A stretch of DNA of 64,000 nt from JANQJA01 sp047947185 (GTDB lineage: Bacteria; Pseudomonadota; Gammaproteobacteria; Pseudomonadales; Azotimanducaceae): NCBI GenBank assembly GCA_047947185.1, contig CP170502.1, positions 248,001-312,000 of the forward strand, in the 5' to 3' direction. Position 1 is the first letter of the stretch, and each line of letters opens with the position of its first letter. The translations under genes were made by a program, and so were the position numbers. This document shows positions 1-8,183 of this stretch, one piece after another. Under the pieces are notes generated by a model that did no database searches, was not told the DNA's origin, and saw only the letters and a program-made list of their open reading frames with translations.

Positions 1-395
1 TCCTGGCGATCCCGCTGGACCATGGGGTCTATGCCCAGGGTATAGGCATCCGAGGGCAGCGCTCCGGGTCCTGATCCAAAAATTGCCCGACCCCCCGTCA
101 TGTGGTCAAGCTGTACCATGCGCTGGGCGACATTAAACGGGTGGTGATAGGGCAGGGAAACGACACCGGTACCAAGCCTGATGCGATGGGTGCGCTGACC
201 CGCGGCGGCCAGGAACATTTCGGGAGAGGCAATCACCTCCCAACCCGTGGAGTGGTGTTCGCCACACCAGAATTCGTCAAAGCCGAGCCGGTCCAGGTGG
301 GCGGCGAGATCAAGGTCGCGCTGGAGCTGAAGGGTTGGATTTTCGCCAATGGGGTGGTGCGGTGCCAGAAAAGCGCCAAACTTCATTCTTGCCAT
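1..395 (-). CDS. Luciferase-like (LLM class) flavin-dependent oxidoreductase, partial
   Basis: The frame runs off the left edge, so only the N-terminal 131 or so residues are present. They begin MARMKFGAFLAPHHP and include the motifs FDEFWCGEHHS, EMFLAAAAQRT, LGTGVVSLPYHHP and MTGGRAIFGSGPG. These are the first strands of the bacterial luciferase/F420-FMN TIM-barrel family, which oxidises varied substrates with reduced flavin. The start is the ATG at 395; an internal ATG nine bases later is also possible. It is divergent from the small exported protein at 464. The exact substrate cannot be read from the fragment. Confidence 0.85.
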   Translation of the reverse strand, partial: MARMKFGAFLAPHHPIGENPTLQLQRDLDLAAHLDRLGFDEFWCGEHHSTGWEVIASPEMFLAAAGQRTHRIRLGTGVVSLPYHHPFNVAQRMVQLDHMTGGRAIFGSGPGALPSDAYTLGIDPMVQRDRQ

Positions 396-463
396 GGTGT
401 GATGCCGTCTCTAATGTCTGCGCGAATCCTACCATGTTGGCGGCCATCTGCTAATCTGTCGCG

Positions 464-889
464 ATGCGCCTGTTCACCCTGTTTGCCAGATTCACCTGTT
501 TCCTTGTCTTCGCTGGCAGCAGCGCGGTAGCGCTGAGTGCGGCGGCCGGGGTCGAGGATGCGGAAGTCACGTCGTCACCGGTGCCGGCATCGGAATATGT
601 CACCTGTGCGGTCTACTTCCGCATGGTGGTAGGCTCCATGTCGTCGAGGTACGGACGCGACCTGGCCGCGCTGGCGGAGGTTGAGAAGGACAAGATGAAC
701 CTGTTGATGACACAAGCGAGGCAAGCCATCGCCCGGGAATATGGTAGTGAACTGGCCGAGGAGATGTTCCAGGAAGAATGGCAGTACGCGCTGGCAAAGC
801 TGACTGACGAGATGAATCGCAACTACGAGTTCATTAACCGCCTGCGTTACCGCTACGACAATCGCTGTGAGGCCTTGGCCAGGCGTTAG
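464..889 (+). CDS. Small exported protein of unknown function
   Basis: The 141-residue product starts with a basic, hydrophobic segment (MRLFTLFARFTCFLVFAGSS, cut near residues 24-28) that looks like a Sec signal peptide. The mature part is mostly charged and helical, with two cysteines (in YVTCAVYF and DNRCEALA) at its two ends that could form a disulphide. I do not recognise a family. No clear Shine-Dalgarno sequence precedes the ATG. It converges on the omega-amidase gene, 21 bases away. It is probably a periplasmic protein; the function is unknown. Confidence 0.65.
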   Translation: MRLFTLFARFTCFLVFAGSSAVALSAAAGVEDAEVTSSPVPASEYVTCAVYFRMVVGSMSSRYGRDLAALAEVEKDKMNLLMTQARQAIAREYGSELAEEMFQEEWQYALAKLTDEMNRNYEFINRLRYRYDNRCEALARR

Positions 890-910
890 CGCAGGCGGCG
901 CGTTGCAGCC

Positions 911-1687
911 TCAATCGAGGTTGTCGATGTGAAAACTGTCCCTGTCTTTCCAGGCCGGGAAACGGGCCCGGTAGTTGTCCAGCGCGGTCCTGTCCAGTTG
1001 GACGCGGCCCGTGGCGTCCCGGTCTCCAAGGTCCAGCAGCACCTCACCGTTCCAGTCAAACACCAGGGAATCACCGCTGTAGGCCACGCCATTGCCGTCA
1101 CTGCCGATCCGGTTCACGCCAATGACATAACACTGGTTTTCAATGGCTCTGGCCCGGAGCAGTGCCAGCCAGTGCTCGCGCCGCGCCGAGGGCCAATTGG
1201 CCACATAGACCAGCAGGTCATAGTCGAGATTGTTGCGGGAAAACACCGGAAAGCGCAGGTCGTAACACACCTGGGGAAACAGGCTGAATTTTCCCAGCCT
1301 GATAAGGGAACGGCGATTGCCTGCTGAGTAGTGTTCATGCTCCGCGCTCATGCGAAACAGGTGGCGCTTGTCATAGGGATGGATTTTTCCGCCCGGTTCA
1401 ACCAGCAGGAACCGGTTAAAGTAAGCATCGCCTTCCCGGGCAATCAGGCTGCCGCAGATGCAGGCATCCAGACGCCGGGCCTGTTGCTTGAGAAACTCAA
1501 CTGTCGGGCCCGTCATGGGCTCGGCCAGGGCGCCGGAATTCATGGAAAAACCGGTTGAGAACATTTCGGGCAGGATCACCAGCTGGGTGTCTGACAGGGT
1601 GCCGAGTATTGCGTCGAAATGGACCCGGTTTGCGACCGGATCTTCCCAGGCAAGCGTGGTCTGTACCAGTGTGACGGCAAGGCTCAT
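911..1687 (-). CDS. yafV: Omega-amidase, nitrilase family (YafV-like)
   Basis: The 258-residue protein has the nitrilase-superfamily catalytic triad: Glu41 in LPEMFSTGF, Lys107 in YDKRHLF and Cys141 in CYDLRFPVF. The length and the PEMFSTGFSM motif fit the YafV/NIT2 omega-amidase group, which hydrolyses 2-oxoglutaramate and 2-oxosuccinamate. Its start overlaps the stop of the upstream aminotransferase by 4 bases, so the two are translationally coupled. Such a pair would let glutamine- or asparagine-dependent transamination of methionine's keto acid be pulled forward by removal of the amide keto product. That pathway is known for the families; its operation here is inferred. Confidence 0.9.
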   Translation of the reverse strand: MSLAVTLVQTTLAWEDPVANRVHFDAILGTLSDTQLVILPEMFSTGFSMNSGALAEPMTGPTVEFLKQQARRLDACICGSLIAREGDAYFNRFLLVEPGGKIHPYDKRHLFRMSAEHEHYSAGNRRSLIRLGKFSLFPQVCYDLRFPVFSRNNLDYDLLVYVANWPSARREHWLALLRARAIENQCYVIGVNRIGSDGNGVAYSGDSLVFDWNGEVLLDLGDRDATGRVQLDRTALDNYRARFPAWKDRDSFHIDNLD

Positions 1688-2835
1688 GCGTGCTCCAGCA
1701 GTCTGAGTTTGGCAGCAGCTTGCCGCAGGGTATCGTCGCTCTTGCAGAAGCAGAACCTGACAACCCTCGCGATCGGTACGGTTTCGTAGAAAACGGAAAT
1801 CGGGATTGCGGCCACGCCCACCTCGGTTGTGAGGAATCGCGCGAATTCCGTGTCGGGCATGCTGGAAATGGCGCTGTAGTCAGCCAACTGGAAGTAGGTG
1901 CCCTTGGTTGGTGTCATCACAAAACGCGAACCGGCCATCTCGGCCAGGAACAGGTCACGTTTGGCCTGATAAAAGCCTGGGAGTTCCTGGTAATGCGCGG
2001 GCACACTGGCCATGAATTCCGCCAGGGCCCATTGGCTGGGCGTGTGGGTCGTGAAGGTGACAAACTGGTGAATTTTTCGAAACTCGGTGGTCATTTCGGT
2101 TGGCGCAATACAATAGGCCACTTTCCAGCCGGTTGCGTGATAGGTCTTGCCAAAAGAGGAGACCACAAAACAGCGCGCCCGCAATTCGGGGTGCGTCAGC
2201 AGGCTCAGGTGTCTGGCATCGTCGTACACCATATGTTCATAAACCTCGTCCGACAGCAGCAGGATACGAGTGTCGGCAATAATGTCAGCCAGCGCGTCGA
2301 GGTCTGCGGCGGAAAACACGCTGCCCGATGGGTTGTGGGGTGAATTGACAACAATCAGCCGGGTCCGATCCGTCACCGCATCTGCCACCGCCTGCCAGTC
2401 GGGTTTGAATCCCGGACCCAGGGGAATGTGGCGGGTAAGCCCGCCCGCGAGGGTAATAGCGGGCTCATAAGCGTCGTAGCAGGGGTCCAGCACAATGGCC
2501 TCATTGCCGGGCCCGACCGTGGCCATGATGGCGACAAACAGGGCCTCGGTGGCCCCCGAGGTCACCGTAATCTCGCTGTCCATGTCCGTGGTGACGCCGT
2601 AATGAAGTTGCATCTTGGCTGCGATCTGCTCACGCAGAAAAGGGACACCGGTCATTGGCGGATACTGGTTGTGGCCGGCCCGCATGTACTTTTCGACCAG
2701 TTCGACAAGTTGTGGTGGTGTGGCGAAATCCGGAAACCCCTGTGACAGGTTAATGGCATCGTGGGCCTGGGCCAGTTGCGACATGACGGTAAAAATTGTT
2801 GTGCCGACCGTCGGAAGTTTGGAGGTTATATTCAT
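1684..2835 (-). CDS. ybdL: PLP-dependent methionine aminotransferase (YbdL-like)
   Basis: This is a 383-residue fold-type I aminotransferase of subgroup I. The Schiff-base lysine is Lys230 in SSFGKTYHATGWK. NSPHNPSG (about 164-171) and LLSDEVYEH (about 193-201) are the cofactor-binding motifs, and INLSQGFPDF is typical of the kynurenine/glutamine-transaminase-K/YbdL clade. It is coupled by a 4-base overlap to an omega-amidase, the usual partner. The 38-base gap to hemF is very AT-rich and has no recognisable ribosome binding site. A kynurenine-type aminotransferase is the alternative, but the omega-amidase neighbour favours YbdL. Confidence 0.9.
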   Translation of the reverse strand: MNITSKLPTVGTTIFTVMSQLAQAHDAINLSQGFPDFATPPQLVELVEKYMRAGHNQYPPMTGVPFLREQIAAKMQLHYGVTTDMDSEITVTSGATEALFVAIMATVGPGNEAIVLDPCYDAYEPAITLAGGLTRHIPLGPGFKPDWQAVADAVTDRTRLIVVNSPHNPSGSVFSAADLDALADIIADTRILLLSDEVYEHMVYDDARHLSLLTHPELRARCFVVSSFGKTYHATGWKVAYCIAPTEMTTEFRKIHQFVTFTTHTPSQWALAEFMASVPAHYQELPGFYQAKRDLFLAEMAGSRFVMTPTKGTYFQLADYSAISSMPDTEFARFLTTEVGVAAIPISVFYETVPIARVVRFCFCKSDDTLRQAAAKLRLLEHA

Positions 2836-2873
2836 TTAAATCAATTAGTTAAAATTGTTATCTAATGTTCTTT

Positions 2874-3773
2874 CTAGGCCCAGTCACGCGGCGGCAGGAA
2901 ATCGGTATAGAGCTTTGCTTCCGGTGTTCCCGGCGCGGGATGCCAGTTGTAGCGCCAGATGGCGCGTGGCGGCATGGATGCCAGGACCGATTCGATCCGC
3001 CTGCCGGACTGGATGCCGTAGCGGGTGCCCCGATCAATTGCGAGATTAAACTCGGCGTAGCGCCCGCGACGATACAGCATGAAGTCTTCTTCCCGTTCAC
3101 CCCAGGGTGTGTCGAGGCGCCTGGTCAGGATCGGTTGATAGGCGGGCAGGATATGGTCCCCGACAGACCTGACAAAATCGAAGCTGGTGTCAAAGCCACC
3201 TTCGGTCCAGTCATCAAAAAACAGGCCCCCCACACCACGCGGCTCCTGCCGGTGACTCAGGTAGAAATACTCGTCACACCACTGCTTGAGGCGTGGATAA
3301 ACATCCGTGCCGAAAGGTTCACAGGCGGCTTGCGCGGTTCTGTGCCAGTGCACCACGTCCTCTTCAAACGGGTAGTAGGGGGTGAGGTCAAAGCCACCCC
3401 CGAAGTACCAGCTGGTTTCATCAATGACAAAAAGCCGCAGGTTGGCGTGGAAGGTCGGCACGTAGGGGTTACGTGGATGCATGATCATGGAAATTGCGGT
3501 CGCCTGAAACCCTTTGCCCGCCAGGTGGGGATTGCGTTCACTGGCCGCAGGTGGGAGTCTGTCGCCAATGCTGTAGGAGAACTGGACGGCACCACGCTCA
3601 ATGTGTTTGCCGTCCAGAACGCGCGGGCGCGAGTGTCCACCGTTGTCAGCATGGATGTCCTCGATGCTGAACCCGCCGCTGCCGTCGATGCCACCAAGCT
3701 GGTCGCAGATACGGGTCTGGAGATCAAGGAAATAGGCCCGGACGGGATTGATATCGGCCACACACTGCTCCAC
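2874..3773 (-). CDS. hemF: Oxygen-dependent coproporphyrinogen III oxidase
   Basis: It converts coproporphyrinogen III to protoporphyrinogen IX in haem synthesis. Recognisable blocks include ATAISMIMHPRNPYVPT, FGGGFDLTPYYPFEED, GVGGLFFDDW and RRGRYAEFNLAIDRGTRYG. I chose the GTG at 3773 because it gives 299 residues starting (V)EQCVADINPVRAYFLDLQ, the family's usual beginning and the length of E. coli HemF. The frame is open upstream to 3935, and an ATG at 3827 would add 18 residues of low-quality sequence. It leads a hemF - aminotransferase - omega-amidase run and is divergent from the aldolase-like gene at 3871. Confidence 0.93.
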   Translation of the reverse strand: MEQCVADINPVRAYFLDLQTRICDQLGGIDGSGGFSIEDIHADNGGHSRPRVLDGKHIERGAVQFSYSIGDRLPPAASERNPHLAGKGFQATAISMIMHPRNPYVPTFHANLRLFVIDETSWYFGGGFDLTPYYPFEEDVVHWHRTAQAACEPFGTDVYPRLKQWCDEYFYLSHRQEPRGVGGLFFDDWTEGGFDTSFDFVRSVGDHILPAYQPILTRRLDTPWGEREEDFMLYRRGRYAEFNLAIDRGTRYGIQSGRRIESVLASMPPRAIWRYNWHPAPGTPEAKLYTDFLPPRDWA

Positions 3774-3870
3774 GGATGATACAAGGGGCGGATAACATAA
3801 CGAAATCTGGCCACGTTTGCACCGCATGGTTGGCGGGTTAGTATTAGCACCTTTTCTGGAAGGTCGCATC

Positions 3871-5238
3871 ATGACCCGGACGACACTATCAATTGATGAC
3901 CTCAGCCCGCTGCTCGCGAGGCTGACACTGGCCAATGAAACCTTTGCCGCCCGGTTTCCTGGTGTTCCCCTGATTCGCCAACCTGTTCACACGGTTTACG
4001 GCGGTGCCCACCTGTACAAACCGGGGGCGGCAGCAAAACTCGGCCAACTCGCCCGGGCGAGTTTCAGCACCCACGCGCCGGACGTTGAAACGCTTGCCAG
4101 GGCACTGGGATTTGCCGGCTATACGGACAAACCGCCGACTCCCGATGAAGCCAGGATTGCCCGGCTGGTTTATGAGCGGGTCGTCACCAAGCTCAATGAC
4201 GAGCCGGTGGAGGATCACCGGGTAGATTTTGAGGATGGGTACGGCACCCGCACGGATGACGAGGAAGATGAGCATGCTGTCGCCGCTGCCCTCGCCATGG
4301 CGGAGGGGCTGGAAACCGGGGCATTGCCGGGGCGTGTGGGGATCCGCATCAAGGCCCTGACGGAAGAGGCGCGGGCGCGATCATTACGGACACTGGACAT
4401 TTTCCTGACCACCCTGACGCTGCAGGCGGGTCAGCTGCCGGAGGATTTTGTGGTCACACTGCCCAAGGTGACCAGTGAAGCGCAGGTCAGTGTCCTTGCA
4501 GAGACCCTGGCGCTGCTGGAAAACCGGTTATCGCTGGCAGCAAAGTCAATCCGGATTGAACTGATGATAGAAACCATACAGTCGATCCTTACAGCGGATG
4601 GCCGGGTCAGGATACCGGCGCTGGTACAAGCGGGGCAGGGACGGGTTTCGGCCGCCATACTGGGGACGTTTGACTACACGGCGTCATGCAACATTGCCTC
4701 AACCTGGCAGGATCATCGGCATCCTGCCGCTGATTTCGCGCGCCACATGATGCAGGTCGCGTTAACCGGCACGGCGGTTTTCCTCTCGGATGGCATTACC
4801 AATGTCATGCCCATTGGTCCCCACCGCGGTGAGTTGACCGCAGCGCAACAGGCGGAAAACCAGGCGGTGGTGCACAGCGCCTGGAAACTGCATTTTGACA
4901 ACATCCTGCATTCGCTTCGGCTGGGTTTCTACCAGGGCTGGGACCTAAACCCGGCGCAGATCCCGGTGCGTTTTGCGGCCGTATATTATTTTTTCCTCAC
5001 GGGTGTCGAGGATTCCATTGCGCGCCTGCAGACGTTTGTAGACCGGGCCGCGCAGGCATCGCTGACCGGCAACACCTTTGATGACGCGGCAACAGGCCAG
5101 GGGCTGGTGAACTTTTTTGTGTCTGGCCTCAACTGTGGTGCACTCACCGGGGATGAGGTGGCGCGAACCGGGGTGAGTCCGGCGGAACTGGCGCAGCGTT
5201 CTTTTCTCAAGATTGTGGAGGCACGGCTATCAACATGA
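3871..5238 (+). CDS. HpcH/HpaI aldolase / citrate-lyase-like protein
   Basis: The 455-residue product resembles the phosphoenolpyruvate-binding TIM barrels of the HpcH/HpaI and citrate lyase beta group. VDFEDGYGTR (about 118-127) carries the acidic metal-site residues, and IRIELMIETIQSI supplies the expected glutamate strand. It is longer than HpcH (about 265) and fits the longer DUF6986-type group, whose substrate is not established. The ATG at 3871 follows GGAAGG at a good distance; the frame is open 18 codons further upstream. The stop overlaps the next acyl-CoA dehydrogenase start by 4 bases (ATGA), so the two are coupled and probably act on one acyl-CoA pathway. Confidence 0.75.
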   Translation: MTRTTLSIDDLSPLLARLTLANETFAARFPGVPLIRQPVHTVYGGAHLYKPGAAAKLGQLARASFSTHAPDVETLARALGFAGYTDKPPTPDEARIARLVYERVVTKLNDEPVEDHRVDFEDGYGTRTDDEEDEHAVAAALAMAEGLETGALPGRVGIRIKALTEEARARSLRTLDIFLTTLTLQAGQLPEDFVVTLPKVTSEAQVSVLAETLALLENRLSLAAKSIRIELMIETIQSILTADGRVRIPALVQAGQGRVSAAILGTFDYTASCNIASTWQDHRHPAADFARHMMQVALTGTAVFLSDGITNVMPIGPHRGELTAAQQAENQAVVHSAWKLHFDNILHSLRLGFYQGWDLNPAQIPVRFAAVYYFFLTGVEDSIARLQTFVDRAAQASLTGNTFDDAATGQGLVNFFVSGLNCGALTGDEVARTGVSPAELAQRSFLKIVEARLST

Positions 5239-6932
5239 GCGAGGTTGACCTGGGCCCGCTGCGGGCTGCCGTTGGTGATGCAGAGGCGCTGGTCGCAGCG
5301 TCCCTGTTTCATGTCAGGGAAGCCTGTGCCGACGCCGGGCAGTTTGTGGCCCAACGGATGGATGATCACCAGCAGGTCATTTATGACCTGTCGGTCAGCA
5401 CCGCAGAACTGGCCGCCGCAGGCTGCCTGCTGGATTTTGCAGAAGGGCACCGGGACATTCTGCCGGACCTGGCCGCAATTTATGCGGCGGACGCGGTGGC
5501 AAACACACTGGCCAGGCTGATGCGTTCGCCGGATGACTTTGGAGTATCTCTGGCTGAGCTGCAGGGGTTTGATCGCACGGGTATCACGGGCACCCTGGCA
5601 AGCCGCAATCTGGCGCGCACTGGCGCGCGGATTGCTGCGGCTGGGGGAGATCTGGGTGAGCGTGGTCTGGATGAGGAAAAGTCCATGATGGCCCGCACTT
5701 TCCGCCAGTTTGCCGATAATGTTGTCAGTCCACTGGCGGAGCGGATTCATCGTCAGGACCAGACGATTCCCGATGAGATCCTGGATGGCCTGCGTGAACT
5801 GGGCTGTTTTGGCCTGTCGGTGCCAACGCGGTACGGGGGCCTGCTCCCCGACGATCAGGAAGACAGCCTCGGCATGATTGTGGTGACAGAAGAACTGTCA
5901 CGTGCCTCCCTTGGGGCCGCCGGGAGCCTGATTACCCGTCCGGAAATCATGGCGCGGGCACTGCTGGAAGGTGGTACCCCACCACAGCAGGCCTATTGGT
6001 TGCCAAAGCTGGCGGCGGGGCATCCCCTCTGTGCAATTGCCATTACAGAACCCGACTATGGATCTGACGTGGCTTCCATGCAGATGCGTGCACGGCCCGT
6101 GGACAATGGCTGGAAACTTTCCGGCGCCAAGACCTGGAGTACCTTTGCCGGCAAGGCGGGGGTCCTGCTGACCCTGGCGCGAACTGACCCCGACCCGGCA
6201 CTGGGTCACCGCGGCCTGACCCTGTTTATGGTCGAGAAGCCCTCGGACGACGGTGATGAAATTGACGTCACCCAGCCGGGTGGCGGACGGTTGACAGGTT
6301 ACGCAATTCCGACGGTGGGCTACCGTGGTATGCACTCCTTCCAGTTGTATTTTGATGACTTTTTTGTGCCGGCTTCCCATGTGGTGGGTGAAGGGCAGGG
6401 GGTCGGCAAAGGTTTTTACCTGACAATGCGCGGTTTTATGGGAGGGCGTATCCAGACGGCAGCACGCGCCTGCGGCCTGATGCAGGCAGCGTTTGAACAG
6501 GCAATCACCTACGGGTCTGATCGCAAGGTGTTTGGGCGGCCTGTGAGCGACTATCAGCTGAACCAGGTCAAGCTGGCACGCATGGCAGCACAACTCGCTG
6601 CAGCGCGTCAGTACACCTACGCCGTTGGTCGTCTGATGGACCAGGGGCTCGGCCAGATGGAAGCGAGCCTCGTCAAACTGTTTGCCTGCAAGGCAGCGGA
6701 ATGGATTACCCGCGAGGCCATGCAGATTCATGGAGGTATGGGTTATGCCGAGGAGTCGGCCGTGAGTCGTTACTGGCTGGATGCTCGTGTTCTCTCCATT
6801 TTTGAAGGCACCGAGGAAACCCTCGCCCTGAAGGTAGTTGGTCGCCACCTGGTGGAGAAAGCGACAATGACCGGCAGGTCCCGACTGGCGCGTCAGCCCC
6901 TTAAGCCGGATAATGTGGCAGGAAAAAACTGA
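5235..6932 (+). CDS. Acyl-CoA dehydrogenase with about 150-residue N-terminal extension
   Basis: The C-terminal 415 residues are a complete acyl-CoA dehydrogenase. It has the flavin/substrate motifs AITEPDYGSDVAS and AKTWSTFAGKAG, the arginine-rich helix SDRKVFGRPVSDYQ, MQIHGGMGYAEE, and the catalytic glutamate in SIFEGTEET near residue 524. Residues 1-150 are extra: a helical, alanine-rich stretch (VYDLSVSTAELAAAGCLLDFAEG region), not part of the core fold. This helical part resembles an acyl-CoA dehydrogenase C-terminal helical domain (QVIYDLSVSTAELAAA...). It is coupled by an ATGA overlap to the aldolase upstream and followed after 9 bases by a second acyl-CoA dehydrogenase. The substrate is unknown. 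Confidence 0.9.
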   Translation: MSEVDLGPLRAAVGDAEALVAASLFHVREACADAGQFVAQRMDDHQQVIYDLSVSTAELAAAGCLLDFAEGHRDILPDLAAIYAADAVANTLARLMRSPDDFGVSLAELQGFDRTGITGTLASRNLARTGARIAAAGGDLGERGLDEEKSMMARTFRQFADNVVSPLAERIHRQDQTIPDEILDGLRELGCFGLSVPTRYGGLLPDDQEDSLGMIVVTEELSRASLGAAGSLITRPEIMARALLEGGTPPQQAYWLPKLAAGHPLCAIAITEPDYGSDVASMQMRARPVDNGWKLSGAKTWSTFAGKAGVLLTLARTDPDPALGHRGLTLFMVEKPSDDGDEIDVTQPGGGRLTGYAIPTVGYRGMHSFQLYFDDFFVPASHVVGEGQGVGKGFYLTMRGFMGGRIQTAARACGLMQAAFEQAITYGSDRKVFGRPVSDYQLNQVKLARMAAQLAAARQYTYAVGRLMDQGLGQMEASLVKLFACKAAEWITREAMQIHGGMGYAEESAVSRYWLDARVLSIFEGTEETLALKVVGRHLVEKATMTGRSRLARQPLKPDNVAGKN

Positions 6933-6941
6933 GGAAGTAGC

Positions 6942-8153
6942 ATGGATCTTGAGTTTAGCGAAGCGGATTTTGAATTCCAGAAAGAGGTCAGGCAGTGGAT
7001 TGCTGACAACTATCCCGAGGAAATGCGTATCCGCCACAAGCGCAGCGCTAATGGTCACCTGACCAAAGACGACCATGTCTACTGGCAGAAAAAACTCTAT
7101 GAGCGTGGCTGGGCGGGCCTCAACTGGCCGAAAGAATATGGTGGGCCAGATTTCACCCCCACCCAGCGTTATCTTTATGATCTCGAAATGGCCGCCGCCG
7201 GCGCCCCGGGTATTATTCCTTTTGGTCAGAGCATGGTTGCCCCGGTCATCATGAAGTACGGCTCCGCCGAGCAAAAGGAGAAGTTCCTGCCGGCCATCCT
7301 GGCAAGCGATATCTGGTTTTGCCAGGGGTACTCCGAGCCTGGTGCAGGGTCAGACCTTGCCTCCCTCAAGACAAAAGCCGTGCGTGACGGTGATCACTAC
7401 CTGGTCAATGGCACCAAAACCTGGAATACCCTCGGCCAGTATGCTGACTGGATATTCTGCCTCGTGCGGACCAGTGAGGAGGACATTCGCCAGATGGGCA
7501 TCTCCTTCCTGCTGATCGACATGAAGTCACCTGGCATCGACGTGGTCCCGATCCGGACCATCGACAATCCTCCGGAAGGTTTCCAGGAAATCAATATGAT
7601 CCACTTCACGGATGTGAAGGTGCCGGTCACCAACCTGATTGGTGAAGAAGGGAAAGGCTGGACCTACGCCAAATACCTGCTGGAGTTTGAGCGCGGCAAC
7701 GCCTATTCCCATGGCCTCAAGGCCAGCCTCGCGCATGTGAAGCAGATTGCTGCCCAGGAGAACAATAGCGGGGAACGACTGATCGACAATGAAGACTTCC
7801 GCCGCAAGCTGGCAGAAACCGAGATTGCCATTCAGGCCATGGAGTTTACGGAACTGCGTATCCTCAGCAGCATTTCCACGGGTGGTAATGTTGGTCCGGA
7901 GTCATCCCTGCTGAAGTGCCGCGGTACAGAACTTGAGCAGGAACTGACCGAGCTTGTGCTTGAAGCCGTGGGCAACTATGCGGTGCCTTTCTTTAACCCC
8001 GGGCCAGCCAAAGGGCTCAACGTTGAACCCATTGGCCCGGACTACGCCGGGGTGGCGGCACCAGCCTACTTCAATGCCAGGAAAGTCTCAATTTACGCGG
8101 GGTCGAACGAAATCCAGCGCAATATCATGGCCAAAATGGTGTTGGGTCTCTAG
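6942..8153 (+). CDS. Acyl-CoA dehydrogenase, PimC/FadE large-subunit type
   Basis: This 403-residue flavoprotein shows WIADNYPEE, GWAGLNWPKEYGG, YSEPGAGSDLASLKT and the C-terminal SIYAGSNEIQRNIMAK. The position that holds the catalytic Glu in MCAD (YEGT) is alanine here (YAGS). In the isovaleryl/long-chain type the base sits in a different helix, and LLEFERGNA at about 246-254 offers a candidate. The usual start ATG follows GGAAGTAGC. It lies 9 bases after another acyl-CoA dehydrogenase, and such pairs may form heteromers (PimC/PimD, steroid ring-degrading enzymes). The pairing is inferred. Confidence 0.9.
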   Translation: MDLEFSEADFEFQKEVRQWIADNYPEEMRIRHKRSANGHLTKDDHVYWQKKLYERGWAGLNWPKEYGGPDFTPTQRYLYDLEMAAAGAPGIIPFGQSMVAPVIMKYGSAEQKEKFLPAILASDIWFCQGYSEPGAGSDLASLKTKAVRDGDHYLVNGTKTWNTLGQYADWIFCLVRTSEEDIRQMGISFLLIDMKSPGIDVVPIRTIDNPPEGFQEINMIHFTDVKVPVTNLIGEEGKGWTYAKYLLEFERGNAYSHGLKASLAHVKQIAAQENNSGERLIDNEDFRRKLAETEIAIQAMEFTELRILSSISTGGNVGPESSLLKCRGTELEQELTELVLEAVGNYAVPFFNPGPAKGLNVEPIGPDYAGVAAPAYFNARKVSIYAGSNEIQRNIMAKMVLGL

Positions 8154-8183
8154 CAGGCCCGACCATTGGCGCTGCGCCCGGCA

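Noticed and set aside
2865..3779. A 304-residue plus-strand frame opposite hemF
   Set aside because: Shadow of hemF, which has all its family motifs on the minus strand.
5898..7274. A 458-residue minus-strand frame across two acyl-CoA dehydrogenases
   Set aside because: It spans the junction of two recognisable genes on the other strand and its translation is low-complexity, so it is a codon-bias shadow.
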